Shown: positions 33,102 through 44,000 of the stretch, in pieces
Numbering within the stretch: position 1 is the stretch's first letter
How the letters are laid out: every line of letters starts with the position of its first letter
NCBI GenBank assembly: GCA_002633025.1
Contig: NMRB01000684.1
Location: 87,387 to 151,386, forward strand
Source: Notospermus geniculatus
Taxonomy: Eukaryota > Nemertea > Pilidiophora > Heteronemertea > Lineidae
Length of the DNA: 64,000 nt
Direction: 5' to 3'
Notes under the pieces: model-generated
Told to the model about the DNA's origin: nothing
What the model saw: the letters and a program-made list of their open reading frames with translations, nothing else
Databases searched by the model: none
Program-made: the position numbers and the translations under genes

Positions 33102-33296
33102 ATGACGTTACTGCTGGCTGTCGAAGAGGAAATGCGGCGGAATTTACGTCGTGAGAGGGTGTACCTGAACCGATTTACTCCATTAGAGACATTTACTGAC
33201 TTAAAGTCAATCCAAAGGTATAGGATGCTGAGAGATGTGATTTTGGAAGTATTGGATTTAATTCAGGATGAACCCGAATCGTCAATACATTTATAG
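33102..33296 (+). pseudogene. PIF/Harbinger-type transposase N-terminal fragment
   Basis: A 64-codon frame with RERVYLNRFTPLETFTDLK then SIQRYRMLRDVILEVLDLI. Harbinger nucleases (and HARBI1) start with an RxRVFRDRxNPLEY segment followed by a LxxRFRFSRxxIxxLLDLI helix, and the match in order and spacing is good. The DDE catalytic part is missing; the frame ends where the AGGGAGGTT elements begin. It is a non-functional remnant. Confidence 0.5.
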
Positions 33297-33301
33297 GCGA
33301 T

Positions 33302-33870
33302 AGGGAGGTTCCGCAACGTCTCCGAATAACGAAATACGAATATGTTTCGACTATGACGTCATTACTTTGACGTATGACGTTGCGTCTCTTTCGTGACGTC
33401 GTGCAAATTCGTTGCGTCTTGACGAGGATTACCGTTAATAGGGAGGTTCTGCATTGTCACGAATTACGAATGACGAAACGATTTCGGGACGTTCATGACG
33501 TACGTCATGACAATGACACTGTTTCTTCGTCTAGAATCGGTTGTGGTCCGACTTTCGGCCTGCTGAACGATGTGACAACCTCTACATGTATTTAAAAGCA
33601 CGTCATTACCTCACACTGACATTTCAAGCATTTATTCCACCGCTCAAGTGCGCCAGGTATATCCAATTGTCACCTCTATGCTCATACAGGCCCAAGAAAA
33701 CATTTCTTGTAAATGAAAATTTCCAATTCGTCTACGAAGACCTACGGCCACCCTCGTCAAGACGAAACGAATTTACACGACGTCAGGAAAACGACGCAAC
33801 GTCAAAGTGATGACGTCATAATCAAAGCACGTTCGCAAATCGTAATTCGGAAGCGTTGCGGAAACTCCCT
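33302..33870. mobile_element. AGGGAGGTT inverted repeat A
   Basis: The left arm (33302 to about 33425, AGGGAGGTTCCGCAACG...) is complementary to about 33750-33870 (...CGTTGCGGAAACTCCCT), including the TGACGTCATNACTTTGACG stretch. Flanked by TA on both sides. Interleaved with element B rather than nested. Confidence 0.65.
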
Positions 33871-34138
33871 AATTTACGAATTACGAATTGCTAATTTTCA
33901 TTTACAAGAAATACGTTTTGGGGCTTTTCTGAGCAGGCGGGTGATAATTGTGTATACCTGGCACACTTTAGCGGTGGACTAAATGCTTGAAATATCTGTG
34001 TAAGGTTGTCACATCGTTCACAAGGCTGACGATCGGACCACCATGGATTTAGACGAAGAAACCGAGTCATGACGTAACGCCATCAACTTCCTGAAATCGT
34101 TTCGTGATTCGTAATTCGTGACGATGCGGAACCTCCCT
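33440..34138. mobile_element. AGGGAGGTT inverted repeat B
   Basis: The left arm (33440 to about 33665) pairs with about 33940-34138. The shared features are CACGAATTACGAATGACGAAACGATTTC, GAACGATGTGACAACCT and the CACCGCTCAAGTGCGCCAGG segment. Its left arm lies inside A and its right arm lies outside it. Confidence 0.65.
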
Positions 34139-34986
34139 GCACCAATTGAACTTAAAAGGATTACATCGCTGGTTATTATGTTCTCTGTACACGCTGTATG
34201 AAGGCCAGGAAATAACAGCTTGCGATCCTTCGCAAGCGGCGCGATAACTATATAATAGCGAAAGGCTTGCGCAGTCATTGCGAAGCTTTCGCAAATACCA
34301 ACAATCGCACTCGCAAATCTTCCGCAAAGCCCTCGCATCGCTAACATTTAGCGAGGCTTTCGTAAATCTGGTCCCGGGTTATGGCTGTGAGAATCCCTAC
34401 CTACTGCTGTTCAAACTGCGTACAAAAACTTGGAATACCATCCCGAAGTATGAAATTAATACAGATTGGAGATTGATAGTTTCTCCATCCATTCAGTTTT
34501 GCTGGTTTTATGCAGGCAAGTATTTATGGAGTTATGGCGATGTTTTTAACAACGCTCTACTCCAAATGACCTCCAATTCTGTGCGGAGGACGAAATTTCT
34601 TAAATGATTTCTCTTCACTCGTTTGCATTATGCCAAAATAAATTACACCAATGGAAAGCTCAATGTCTTAGCTAAATACTGAGATATGGTTTATGTGGTT
34701 GAATTTGAACGGTCTTCTCGATAAACGCACTTTTGTGCGAGGTGTCCGATTTCTCGAATGAGGTACTCGAGAAGCCTCGTCGAGTGCCCCGATCGCCTAT
34801 TATTTTCCCGCGCGCAAAATAAATCTGCCGTAGAAAAGGACCTTTGCGGGTCGACTGATTAACCTTGCAAAGCTCTTTGTCATGGCTGAAGTCAAAGAAA
34901 TGAAACAGGTTTTTATTAGGTATTACCTAAGGCTCAGGGTAGTCAGGCAGACTAGACCCAGCACCATTTATGTAATGCACATTTAT

Positions 34987-36804
34987 GCCCGTTGTACACG
35001 GTCCAATTTTTAGCTCACCGGGGTGAGCTATTACGATGGTGCAACCTCCGTCGTCCGTCGCCGTGGCCCGTTAGCAGGGCACGTTTCGTAACCGCTGGAG
35101 CTATTGATCTGAAACTTGGTACATATATACCCCTAGGTCAGACGACCCACGACACCAAGTTTCGGTCCAATCCGACTCTCAGCTTGGCCACCAGGTGGCA
35201 GAAACCAAAAACACAAAAAGTGCAATAACTCCTGAACTAATGACTAGATCATCTCCAAATTTTTATCATAGGTGTAGCTAATAAGGATACATAACATATA
35301 TAACGGGTTTTTGATTTGACCTACTTTTCAAGGTCACAGAGGTCAAAGTTCGACAAAAGTAACGAACCTGCCAAAGTTTGTCATTATTTCACCGAGCGAC
35401 TTCATATCTTGCATAAACATGCATTGGAGGGGTACCTTATAAAATACCAAGTTTCGGCCGGATTGGATATCCAATATGGCCGCCAGGTGGCATAACCTGA
35501 AAATTAACTAAGTGCTATTACTCGGGAACGGCTTGACGCAGAGTGCTCAAATTTGATATTTACCTCCCTCTTGATGACCTTTACATGCACGTCAAATTTC
35601 GGCCTGATTTGACTTCAAATGTGGCCACCAGGTGGCGTAACCCAAAAATCATCAAAGTGCTGTAACACAGGAATGGCTGAACCCAAAGTGCTCCAATGTG
35701 CTATGTGGCCCCCTGCAGATGACCTTTATGTGCATGTGAAGTTTCGGCCTGATCGGATATCCAATATGGCCACCAGGTGGTGTAACCCAAAAATCATCAA
35801 AGTGCTGTAACTCAGGAACGACTTGACCCGAAGCGCTCCAATGTGCTATGTGGCCCCCTGCAGATGACCTTTATGTCCATGTGAAGTTTCGGCCCAATCG
35901 GACATCCAGTATGGTTGCCAGGTGGCGTAACCCAAAAATGATCAAAGTGCTGTAAGTCAGGAACGACTTGACCCAAAGCGCTCCAATGTGCTATGTGGCC
36001 CCCTGCAGATGACCTTTATGTGTATGTGAAGTTCCGGCCCGATTGGACATCAAATATGGCCGCCAGGTGGCATAACCCAAAAGTGATCAAAGTCCTACTT
36101 GGGAATGACTTGACCCAGTCAGATTGCTCATAACTGATATGTACCTCCCTCTGTCATTAGACTCTTATGTCCAACCCGGGTGAGCACATGGTCCATGGAC
36201 CGTTTCATTTAGTAATAAAATTTCTGTAATAAAAAATTGGATCGTGTACAACGGGAAATTTGATGAAATTTTCTATTACAAAAAAATATTACCATAATAG
36301 GACCTGTCCTATTTTTTTAGTACTAAATGAAATATTAGGACTGAAATCGAACGTGTACATCGGGGTAATATTATTTTAGTACAATTAACCCCTATGGGCC
36401 AAACAATGTTTATGCATCCTGCGCGGATATTGGTATATTTTCATCATTTTGTGGGTAGGAGCGTTAAATATATCCATGCAGGCCTGTCGTAGATTGATTT
36501 TGAATTGTATTATGTAGCTGTTGCCTAAATTAGCAACCGCAATGAAGTAATCCTTGTACCGGTAGCCTGTACCATGACGTACAGTTCGGCCAGGTGGAAA
36601 TTCAGGAAGGTTGTGCTTGCTAAGATAACGGTTTTAGCCGCTGCACAGGCAACCATTGCGGACAGTAACCTTGGCTGGACGGGTGGCATTTTCGAAAAGG
36701 CAGTAAAATTTATTACCGTGTACAACGGAGCCCATAGCAGAAAAATCGTACGAAAAGTTATTACTAAAAGTTAGTAATAAAAAATTGGACCGTGTACAAC
36801 GGGC
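34987..36804. mobile_element. Inverted-repeat element F hosting an R1 copy
   Basis: GCCCGTTGTACACGGTCCAA at 34987 is the complement of TTGGACCGTGTACAACGGGC ending at 36804; a third, inverted partial copy is at about 36237-36260. The region between about 35009 and 36215 is an R1 repeat. Confidence 0.65.
35009..36215 (+). repeat. Longest R1 copy, with internal tandem blocks
   Basis: Begins TTTTTAGCTCACCGGGGTGAGCT, then GTCGTCCGTCGCC and GCAGGGCACGTTTCGTAACC. From about 35450 to 36100 a block of roughly 140 bp (AATATGGCCNCCAGGTGG ... ATGACCTTTATG) repeats about five times. It ends at the GTCCATGGACCGTTTCATT motif. It is non-autonomous and shows no coding frame. Confidence 0.8.
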
Positions 36805-37012
36805 ATTATTGACCTGTTGGGTCATTCAATGTGAATAGGACCTTGCTTCAGGGTAACCTGGTAAGTCTTACAAAGGACTTGTAAATAAGGCCCTTCCAGC
36901 TATTGCCTGGGCCCATATAGTTAGAATATTTCTTTGTTTCATTTTCAAAGGTTGTGACTTAAATACATTATTTATTTATTATGACATTTTTGGTATATTA
37001 TCATGGCAACAT

Positions 37013-37937
37013 ACTCTAAATCCTCAGATTTATGGGTACAAGTGTCCACCTCATTAAAACCTTGCGTGACCGCCCAGTTATTTCATATGCATGTCTTTAC
37101 AAAGGGACTTTACCGTGAATGGCTAAGGTTGGGTTCTCTGTGAATGGCTGAAGGAACTTCGCTCTGTCGCTTGCCGGGTTGTGAAATCGACACGTAGTCT
37201 GGATTTGAAATTGATCCCACTGGGTGAGAAGGCCTATTGCGACCGCGGTTTTATACAGGGTGGCACCAAAAATGTCAACATTGGTAAATTGATTTATTCC
37301 GAGTGGAAGGTTTAGGGCGAATTAACACTACCTTTTACACTGAAAATGTACATGTACAGCAAAAGTACTCGTATGTCGCTGCAGTGACATGGGAAAGTGA
37401 TCGCCTGTTGTTTCATTTCCTTATTGTCTACCCATTATGAAATTGCTACCAAGTCTATTTCTTCCACTGTCAGCAGGTGTCCCTTTACCCTTGCCTCAAA
37501 CGACTGGTTTTGCTGGACACAAATACGAAAGTCCCTTTTTAAGAACAAAAAAATGCCTCATTCTTTGGACCACCCTGTGCGAATCGGTGTCGAAGCCCAC
37601 TACTCATTCACTTGAACTATCATATCGAGAAACTTCTCGAAACTCTTAACGTTGTACAATGTTCGTTTTTCTGGAACACGCTGTGTAAAAGTCACAAAAC
37701 CCGTCAGTCGAATCGATCGCAAGCTGATCGTATCGTAATCGAACGCGGAGACCTTGAAATTGACCATACTGAAGTCGGCCGGACGTCATTCTGCCACGGT
37801 GGTAGTGCGCGGAACTAGCCCATTGGCCATGCCTTTGAATAGAACTGCGTAATCCTTTTATAGTGTGATTGAGGGGGCGTGGTCTATCCGTCGGCTTGAA
37901 TATTCGATGTGTACCCATAAATCTGAGGATTTAGAGT
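37013..37937. mobile_element. 0.9-kb inverted-repeat element in the right arm of E
   Basis: ACTCTAAATCCTCAGATTTATGGGTACA at 37013 and its complement at 37910-37937, with TA at both borders. The interior lacks a recognisable transposase. It interrupts the arm sequence of E. Confidence 0.75.
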
Positions 37938-38170
37938 ACCGGGATATGTGAAGTTATAGGCCCATAGGATGTTTTTTTCTTGTGTTTCTGGGGGTCTGAA
38001 AAATTGCATTGTCTTAGTTCATTAGGTCAGGGTCAGTCTGTTGCTTTTGTTTCTTCATATTTTCCAATAATATGGTCAACCCTATTAACCTTGCAAGTTT
38101 CAGGAAAATCGGTCAAGTAGTTTCCAAAATTGGCCCATTTTGACAAACCCTGTCTTAAGTTTCCAGCCCC

Positions 38171-38700
38171 TTTCAATATCTTGTTGACTCAGTGTCCTAT
38201 CAAAAGTGGCTGCTGGTCAGATTAGGTTCAGACATGTGATTTCTCTGCGGAAAGGCGGATTTCCGGGTTTTAGAGTCCAAAAAGTTGGGTCCTAAGATTC
38301 ATGTAAATCTGCAATAAAAATGGGGGGGGGGTATAGGTACATGGTCTTGTTTGTGCTGTTCAACCATGTTCAACAAGATCGTTAGAAATGTCAAACGCCT
38401 TCCCTCCGCTCCTACTGAATCTTTGCCAATCACCCTGGCAGCACAGAGCAGACATACACCCATTCAATGGGAATCCGGTGTCCAATCATGTATAAGCCTG
38501 CCACACACTTCGCTGACGCAGTGAATGAACCGTTAGCATGCCCAAGTTTGGAACGGCATCGTAATGGTCATGATGGTGGCGGGAATAGTGGGAGATACTT
38601 GATTGGCTGTTTACTACGAGGGCCAAATGACGTCAGAATTTCCCGCCTCCCGTTCGTGCCATATAGAAACTCAAACAGCCAATCAGAATAGCCTCCTTCC
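38171..38700 (+). repeat. Duplicated flank shared with 62869-63400
   Basis: The sequence from CAATATCTTGTTGACTC through ATCAGAATA... aligns with the region before copy 4, with small gaps (for example at the G-run near 38325). It places O1, this flank and copy 3 in the same order as O2, flank and copy 4. Non-coding. Confidence 0.75.
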
Positions 38701-38996
38701 CGGCGCGGTACAGTTCCGAAACTCCGTTCGGTTGTCTCGTCTGTTAATGGTTCCTGAAGCCACCGCTACTTAGGGCTCGCCCTAGCGGCGGCTATGGGAA
38801 CCAAAATGGCCATGTTGGAGCATTATTGGATGTTGGTGCCTGAAATGCCTGGAAATAACCTCTCTGGCATTCCCAAATGACAAAATTTTCTCACATGAGG
38901 GGGGACACCCCCTCGCGCTCAGTCATTTGGCCCTCCGTGATTCGTACCAATCGCCAATCAGTGAATCTCATGTCTGTGGGTTGTATTCAGTGTAGT

Positions 38997-40018
38997 ACAT
39001 GTACAGTCTTGTTCGTATTAATAATTTAAATGCGGTTTTCTGCATAAAGTCAGAAATCTTGTTGACTACAACTGGGCATCAATGTTTTTGCACAAGATTC
39101 ACTTCTTCATTGCGTAATCTGTCGTTGAAAAAAGGTCCAAAAAAAACTTTTTTGTTTCTAGATTTTTCACCAAAATTCCTTTGCTAGAATGAAGTTATGC
39201 CAAAATAAAGGTGATTTAGCAAGTTACTGTCAAAATCGGCCATTTAGTTTTTGAAAAATTGACGTTTTTGTAAAGCTATATTAACACCACTTGTCTTCCA
39301 CTGCCAACAACTTATGAGACGGTCCCTACATAATAATGCAAACCATACTTCATGTCCCTTGTGTAGGCCGTCAGTGCATACAAAATCCATAGATCTATAG
39401 AACAGCGCTGAGTCCTATGTGGCAAAAGTGTTACATAATAATTTTTCAAGTGCGTGGAGGCTTTACTAACCAATTCATGCACTGGTTAACTTCAAACAAA
39501 TATGACAAAGGCTACTAAGTTCTTTCTCAATGCCTGTTACTTTTTGCAATACAATGTCATGAATAACCAGTACAGGTCACAACATTTATTTCTGCCTATA
39601 CAGTGACCCATGCATGGTGTATGGTTTGCATTATTATGTAGGGGCCGTCTCATAAGTTGTTGGTAGTGGAACACAAGTGGTGTTGATATAGCTTTACAAA
39701 AACGTCAATTTCTCAAAAACTAAACGACGTATTTTGACAGTAACTTGCTAAATCACCTTTATTTTGGCATAACTTCATTCTGGCCAAGGAATTTTGGTGA
39801 AAAATCCAGAAACAAAAAAGTTTTTTTTTGGACCTTTTTTCAATGACAGATTACGCAATGAAGAAGTGAATCTTGTGCAAAAACATTGATGCCCAGTTGT
39901 AGTCAACAAGATTTCTGACCTTATGCAGAAAACCGCATTTAAATTGGTTTGGTGATTTATGAGATATTTGAGATAGTCGGTGTTGATATTAATACGAACA
40001 AGACTGTACATGTAGTTG
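38997..40018. mobile_element. 1-kb foldback element with roughly 370-bp arms
   Basis: The left arm (38997 to about 39385) and right arm (about 39600-40018) are close reverse complements over their whole length, including TTTTGCACAAGATTCACTTC and AACAACTTATGAGACGG. The outermost TACATGTACAGTCTTGTTCG pairs with the right end. The spacer (about 39390-39600) has no gene. The matching open frames in each arm are mirror images. Confidence 0.8.
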
Positions 40019-40536
40019 GACAATATGAAAATCATTTTCTCAGTAATTTCGGTAGGCCACCTAAAATTGTTTATCGGTATTCTACATGTATGATTCCTCG
40101 GAAATGCACTGCATTTTTTGCACCATATTTTTAAAATTCCGTGGGTGCCAGGAGGGGTTAAGTAGGAACCCTACAGCAATATGAGCTATGTCTGCCCGCT
40201 AAATTCTCGAGACTTTTTGCTCAGCAGATAGCTCGCGTGTGTGCGTAATTTCGGTGAGTTTTTTGCCTTGCGAGGCAGACAGCTCGCGTGTGCGCGTATT
40301 TTCGGTGAGCTATCTGCTGAGCAAATGGTCTCGAATGACTTTGCTCAGCAGATAGCTCCAGTGTGCGGCAGGCTTAAGGTCGACTTTAATGTTAAGGAAT
40401 GTTCTAAAATACGACCCTAGACTTCTGACTGGTTACACTCAGCCAACTTTTATTGCCATCACCACTTGGTCTGACTTCGAGTGGCGTTTGATCTGAGATC
40501 GTATCACATTTAAAATCAGTTGAAAAAGTGGGAATT
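40019..40536. other. No gene recognised; small hairpin element
   Basis: At about 40210-40332, TTTTTGCTCAGCAGATAGCTCG is inverted as AGCTATCTGCTGAGCAAA with GCTCGCGTGTG repeats between. Nothing else recognised. Confidence 0.45.
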
Positions 40537-40665
40537 TTTAGCTCTTACGATCGTGCAGCGTCTGTTGTCAGCGTCCGTCATTAGCAGGGCACGTTTTCTA
40601 ACCGCTGGAGCTATTGATCTGAAACTTGGTACATACATACCCCTAGGTCAGATGACGTATGACAC
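40537..40665 (+). repeat. R1 5' fragment before copy 3 leaders
   Basis: Contains GCGTCCGTCATTAGCAGGGC and CTAACCGCTGGAGCTATTGA, as in other R1 copies, and stops about 25 bp before the leader splice site. Confidence 0.75.
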
Positions 40666-40691
40666 CTGATGATCTCACTTTTTCCTTGTAG

Positions 40692-41039
40692 GAAAGCCTG
40701 CTGTGGTACAACAAGCCGTCAGGGACTGGGTGGACTGGTCCTACTGGTGATCTCTGATCTCTCCAAGTGTGTAAGGAAAGCCAGCTGTTGTGAGCACAGT
40801 ATACAACAAGCCGTCAGGGACTGGGTGGACTGTTCCTATACTGGTGATCTCTGATTCCTCCAAATGTCTAAAGAAAGCCAGCTGTTGTGAGCACAGTGTA
40901 CAACAAGCCATCAGGGACTGGGTGGACTGGTCCTACTGGTGATCTCTGATTTCGATTTCTCCAAATGTGTAAGGAAAGCCAGCTGTTGTGACCACAGTGT
41001 ACAACAAGCCGTCAGGGACTGGGTGGACTGTTCCTACTG
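40692..41039 (+). repeat. Tandem leader-exon array before ANK-cGLR copy 3
   Basis: Four units (from 40692, 40775, 40873, 40974), the first after CTTTTTCCTTGTAG. The first unit is the simplest: its frame is GKPAVVQQAVRDWVDWSYW followed by TGA. The others carry an extra TGAGCACAGTGT-type segment that changes the frame. Each ends CTACTG|GTGATCTCTG. The array probably forms alternative or untranslated 5' exons; the last unit lies 55 bp before the ATG. Confidence 0.6.
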
Positions 41040-41094
41040 GTGATCTCTGATTTCTCCAAATGTGGAACATATGAAAGTACTGATCTTTATCGTC

Positions 41095-44000
41095 ATGTCG
41101 GAGTTACCAGATGCTGCTGAGAGGAGCGATGAAGATGATGCTTATGTTGAGTCTTCAATTGATGATGAAGGCACACCAGATGAGGTTACTTCTGCTGACG
41201 AGTGTGATTTTGATGATTACAACTCAACTTTGAAATCATCAGATGATGGTGATGCTGACTTTCCAATTGATGATGAAGGCACAACAGATGAGGTAACTTC
41301 TGCTGACGAGTGCGATTTTGATGATTACAACTCAACTTTGAAATCATCAGATGATGGTGATGCTGACTTTCCAATTGATGATGAAGGCACAACAGATGAG
41401 GTAACTTCTGCTGACGAGTGCGATTTTGATGATTACAACTCAACTTTGAAATCATCAGATGATGGTGATGCTGACTTTTCAATTGATGATGAAGACACAA
41501 CAGATGAGGTAACTTCTGATGAGTGTGATGATGATGATTACACGTGGACTATGGACTCTCCAAGTGATGATAAGTATTCATCTGAGCAATATACAGCAAA
41601 GATAGTGGCCACTGCTAACAGAGGCGATGATGAAGAAATCCGGAAGATAGAGGCAGGACCATCAGTCAATGCCAGAGATAAAAAGAGGTGGACAGCGTTG
41701 TTCACTATGGCGTGGAAGGGTCGCAAAAGTTCTGTTGAACTTTTAGTTGGGTCAAATGCTGATGTAAATATAAGAGGGAAAGGAAAGTTTCAGTTTTGTA
41801 ATTCGTCTGATTTAAGCAACCGTGCAACACCTCTGATGGCTTCTGCTTACCAGGGACACACCAGTGTTGTTGACCTTCTGGTGAATTCAGGAGCTGAGGT
41901 CAATGCGACGGATGAATTGGGAAGGTCAGCATTGATTTATTCGTCTGCCAGGGGACATTATAACACTGCTGTTCGCCTCATCAGGGCAGGTGCTAAGCAT
42001 AACATTAAGGACAGAGTGGGATGGTCGGCGTTGATTCATTCATCTGCCGGGGGACATCAGGACACAGCTGATGTCCTCATCAAGGCAGGAGCCACGGTTA
42101 ACGATAATGATAGAGATGGAAAGTCCGCGCTAGTACATGCCATTGAGAAGAGGGAAAGTGACGTGGTTCTTCTTCTTATAAAAGCAGGAGCTGATTGTAC
42201 TGTCAAGTTGGAAAATGGGCAGTCAGTACTCATGTATTACTGTGAGAATGGAAATCTTGGTATAATTTGTCAGCTAATTGAGGTTGGACCCCAGAACATA
42301 AATGATAAGGATTCCCAGGGACAGACCGCCCTTATCAAAGCTTCTCGTTATGGACACACTGAAGTCGTGAGTTGTCTTATTGAGAATGGGGCAGAGGTTG
42401 ATGTAACTGACAACAGTGGACAAAATGCTCTGTTTTGGGCATCTAAATCAGGACACTTTGATGTCTGCAGACTGTTATGTGAGGCTAAACCAGGTATCCT
42501 GAAGTCAGTGTGCGATCATGCAAAATGTAATGATAAAATATTGCAGATAATCGCTTTATTATCAACGCCTATTGAACTTGGGAGTGTAGACAATCTAGAC
42601 ACCCTCCGCATGGCTCTTATCCGGGCAGCAAAAAGCCAATTATGTGTGAAGGGACGCCGACACTTACCTTTACAAGACGTCATTGACTACACCATGTTAG
42701 ATGATCTGACTTCACTTGGGTCTGATCTACTGAAAGTCACCTCTTCCTTGCCAGATACAGTAACTGATAATCTTCGAAAGGTATCGGAGCTGATAAGATG
42801 TCCAGGCATCGGTGATGTACAGAGTTTACCAGCAGGGAAGTCTGCGGACATTATAGGCTATATCAATGATTGCATTCAGAGCATTGCGAGTAACATTGAA
42901 GATTTTGGTGAGAGAGTCCATGCATGTGGTAGTTCAGCAGAGCACACAAAAGTGATGATTCCAGATGAAAATGATTATATCATGGAGAGTCAATATGTTT
43001 TTTTCAATGAAGAAGACATTTACCATATTGAAAATGGTTATGTACAACTCGACAGCTTTAAGGGAAGTAAAACATTTCATGAAGAATTCTGTTCCAAGTT
43101 GGATGTTGCATTAAAAAAATGGGAGGAAAGTATATCGATTTGCTCAGAGGTTGGTAAGGTGAGAGATGGTGGCCATGCAAGCACGGAAATAAAGATAAAA
43201 TGTCACTCTGACATTGAGAAGACCCTGGTGATATCTGTTGACTTGGTGCCGGCAATTCACTTCAAGAATGGGTGGCCAGACTACCTCATTCAGAGGACAT
43301 GGATGATGGACAGAGAAGAATTAAAAAGACACGCTTTTTTCCTGGTGGCCAAGCCGCCTCACAAGGACAGTGAACTTGGTGGATCAATGAGAGAAAATCT
43401 GCGTACACAGCTCTATGGTATCTCCTTTTCTCATCTCGAGACGAGGCATATTAGAAGTCTAGAACCCTGGGTTAGAGATGCATACATCGCGGCAAAGTGT
43501 CTACGCAACCCTGATGTCTGCAGGATAATGATACAGGACAAGGATGGTTTCCTTTACAACACGGACAAATATGTCACTAGCTATTACCTGAAAACTGTCT
43601 TCCTACACAACGTTGAGGACTTCCTCAAGAGAAAAATGAGTTTGATCGAGATGGTACGTATAATATACAGGGACCTGGAAGGCTGCCTGGCTGAGGGTAA
43701 CCTTCCGATGTTCTGGAATCCTGATTGGAACGTCCTGGCTGGGCAGAAGATTGACCCAAAGAAATCACTTCGGGTGGCGAGGCTGCTGAGAATGTTTGTA
43801 GATAAACTCTGCAAAAAAGAGATGTCAGAATCTGGTGCTGGTGGAGAAGAGGAGCAGGCGAGGTCTGAAAGAACATTTTCCAGCCTCCATTATGAACTGA
43901 ATGTGTTGATGCTGGTAGTGAGTTCGCTGCAGAGAAAGGGGATGTCAGAATCTGCTCCCTGGGGTGATGCTAGAGGAGAGAAATGGGCGAACTCTATCGG

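Larger units (their letters stand above)
32815..34378. mobile_element. Harbinger-like element with GGGACCAGATTTACGAAAGC ends (C)
   Basis: GGACCAGATTTACGAAAGCC at about 32819 pairs with GGCTTTCGTAAATCTGGTCC at about 34356-34375. It carries a transposase N-terminal fragment (33102-33296) directly before two further insertions. Repeated TTCGCAA/CGCTAA words fill the rest. A short hairpin (32738-32819) abuts the left end. Confidence 0.6.
32260..34857. mobile_element. 2.6-kb inverted-repeat element with ATTA target duplication (D)
   Basis: The left end CAGTCGACCCGCAAAGGTC and right end GACCTTTGCGGGTCGACTG are exact complements. ATTA flanks both sides (32256-32259 and 34858-34861). The joined flank CCCTATTAACCTTGCAA also occurs intact at about 38080-38096. 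Superfamily not assigned; no D-specific transposase recognised. Confidence 0.8.
31798..38170. mobile_element. 6.4-kb inverted-repeat element carrying nested insertions (E)
   Basis: Ends are GGGGCTGGAAACTTAAGACA and its complement at 38151-38170. The arms continue inward for about 400 bp (for example GACTGACCCTGACCTAATGA at about 31932 and its complement at about 38020). The flanks CCAACAAA and TTTCAATATCTTGTTGACTC are joined directly at 62861-62885, so the insertion is defined by an empty paralogous site. It contains elements D, C, A, B, F, an R1 copy and the 37013-37937 element. No intact transposase. Confidence 0.8.

Noticed and set aside
41062-41094. Upstream in-frame ATG of copy 3 as the start codon
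   Set aside because: The added MEHMKVLIFIV is not shared: copies 2 and 4 have stops immediately before ATGTCGGAG, which is itself conserved in all four copies.
41186-41500. Minus-strand open frame of 104 codons rich in HHLMISKLSCNHQ
   Set aside because: It is the reverse reading of the 108-bp acidic repeats in copy 3, and its periodicity comes from them.
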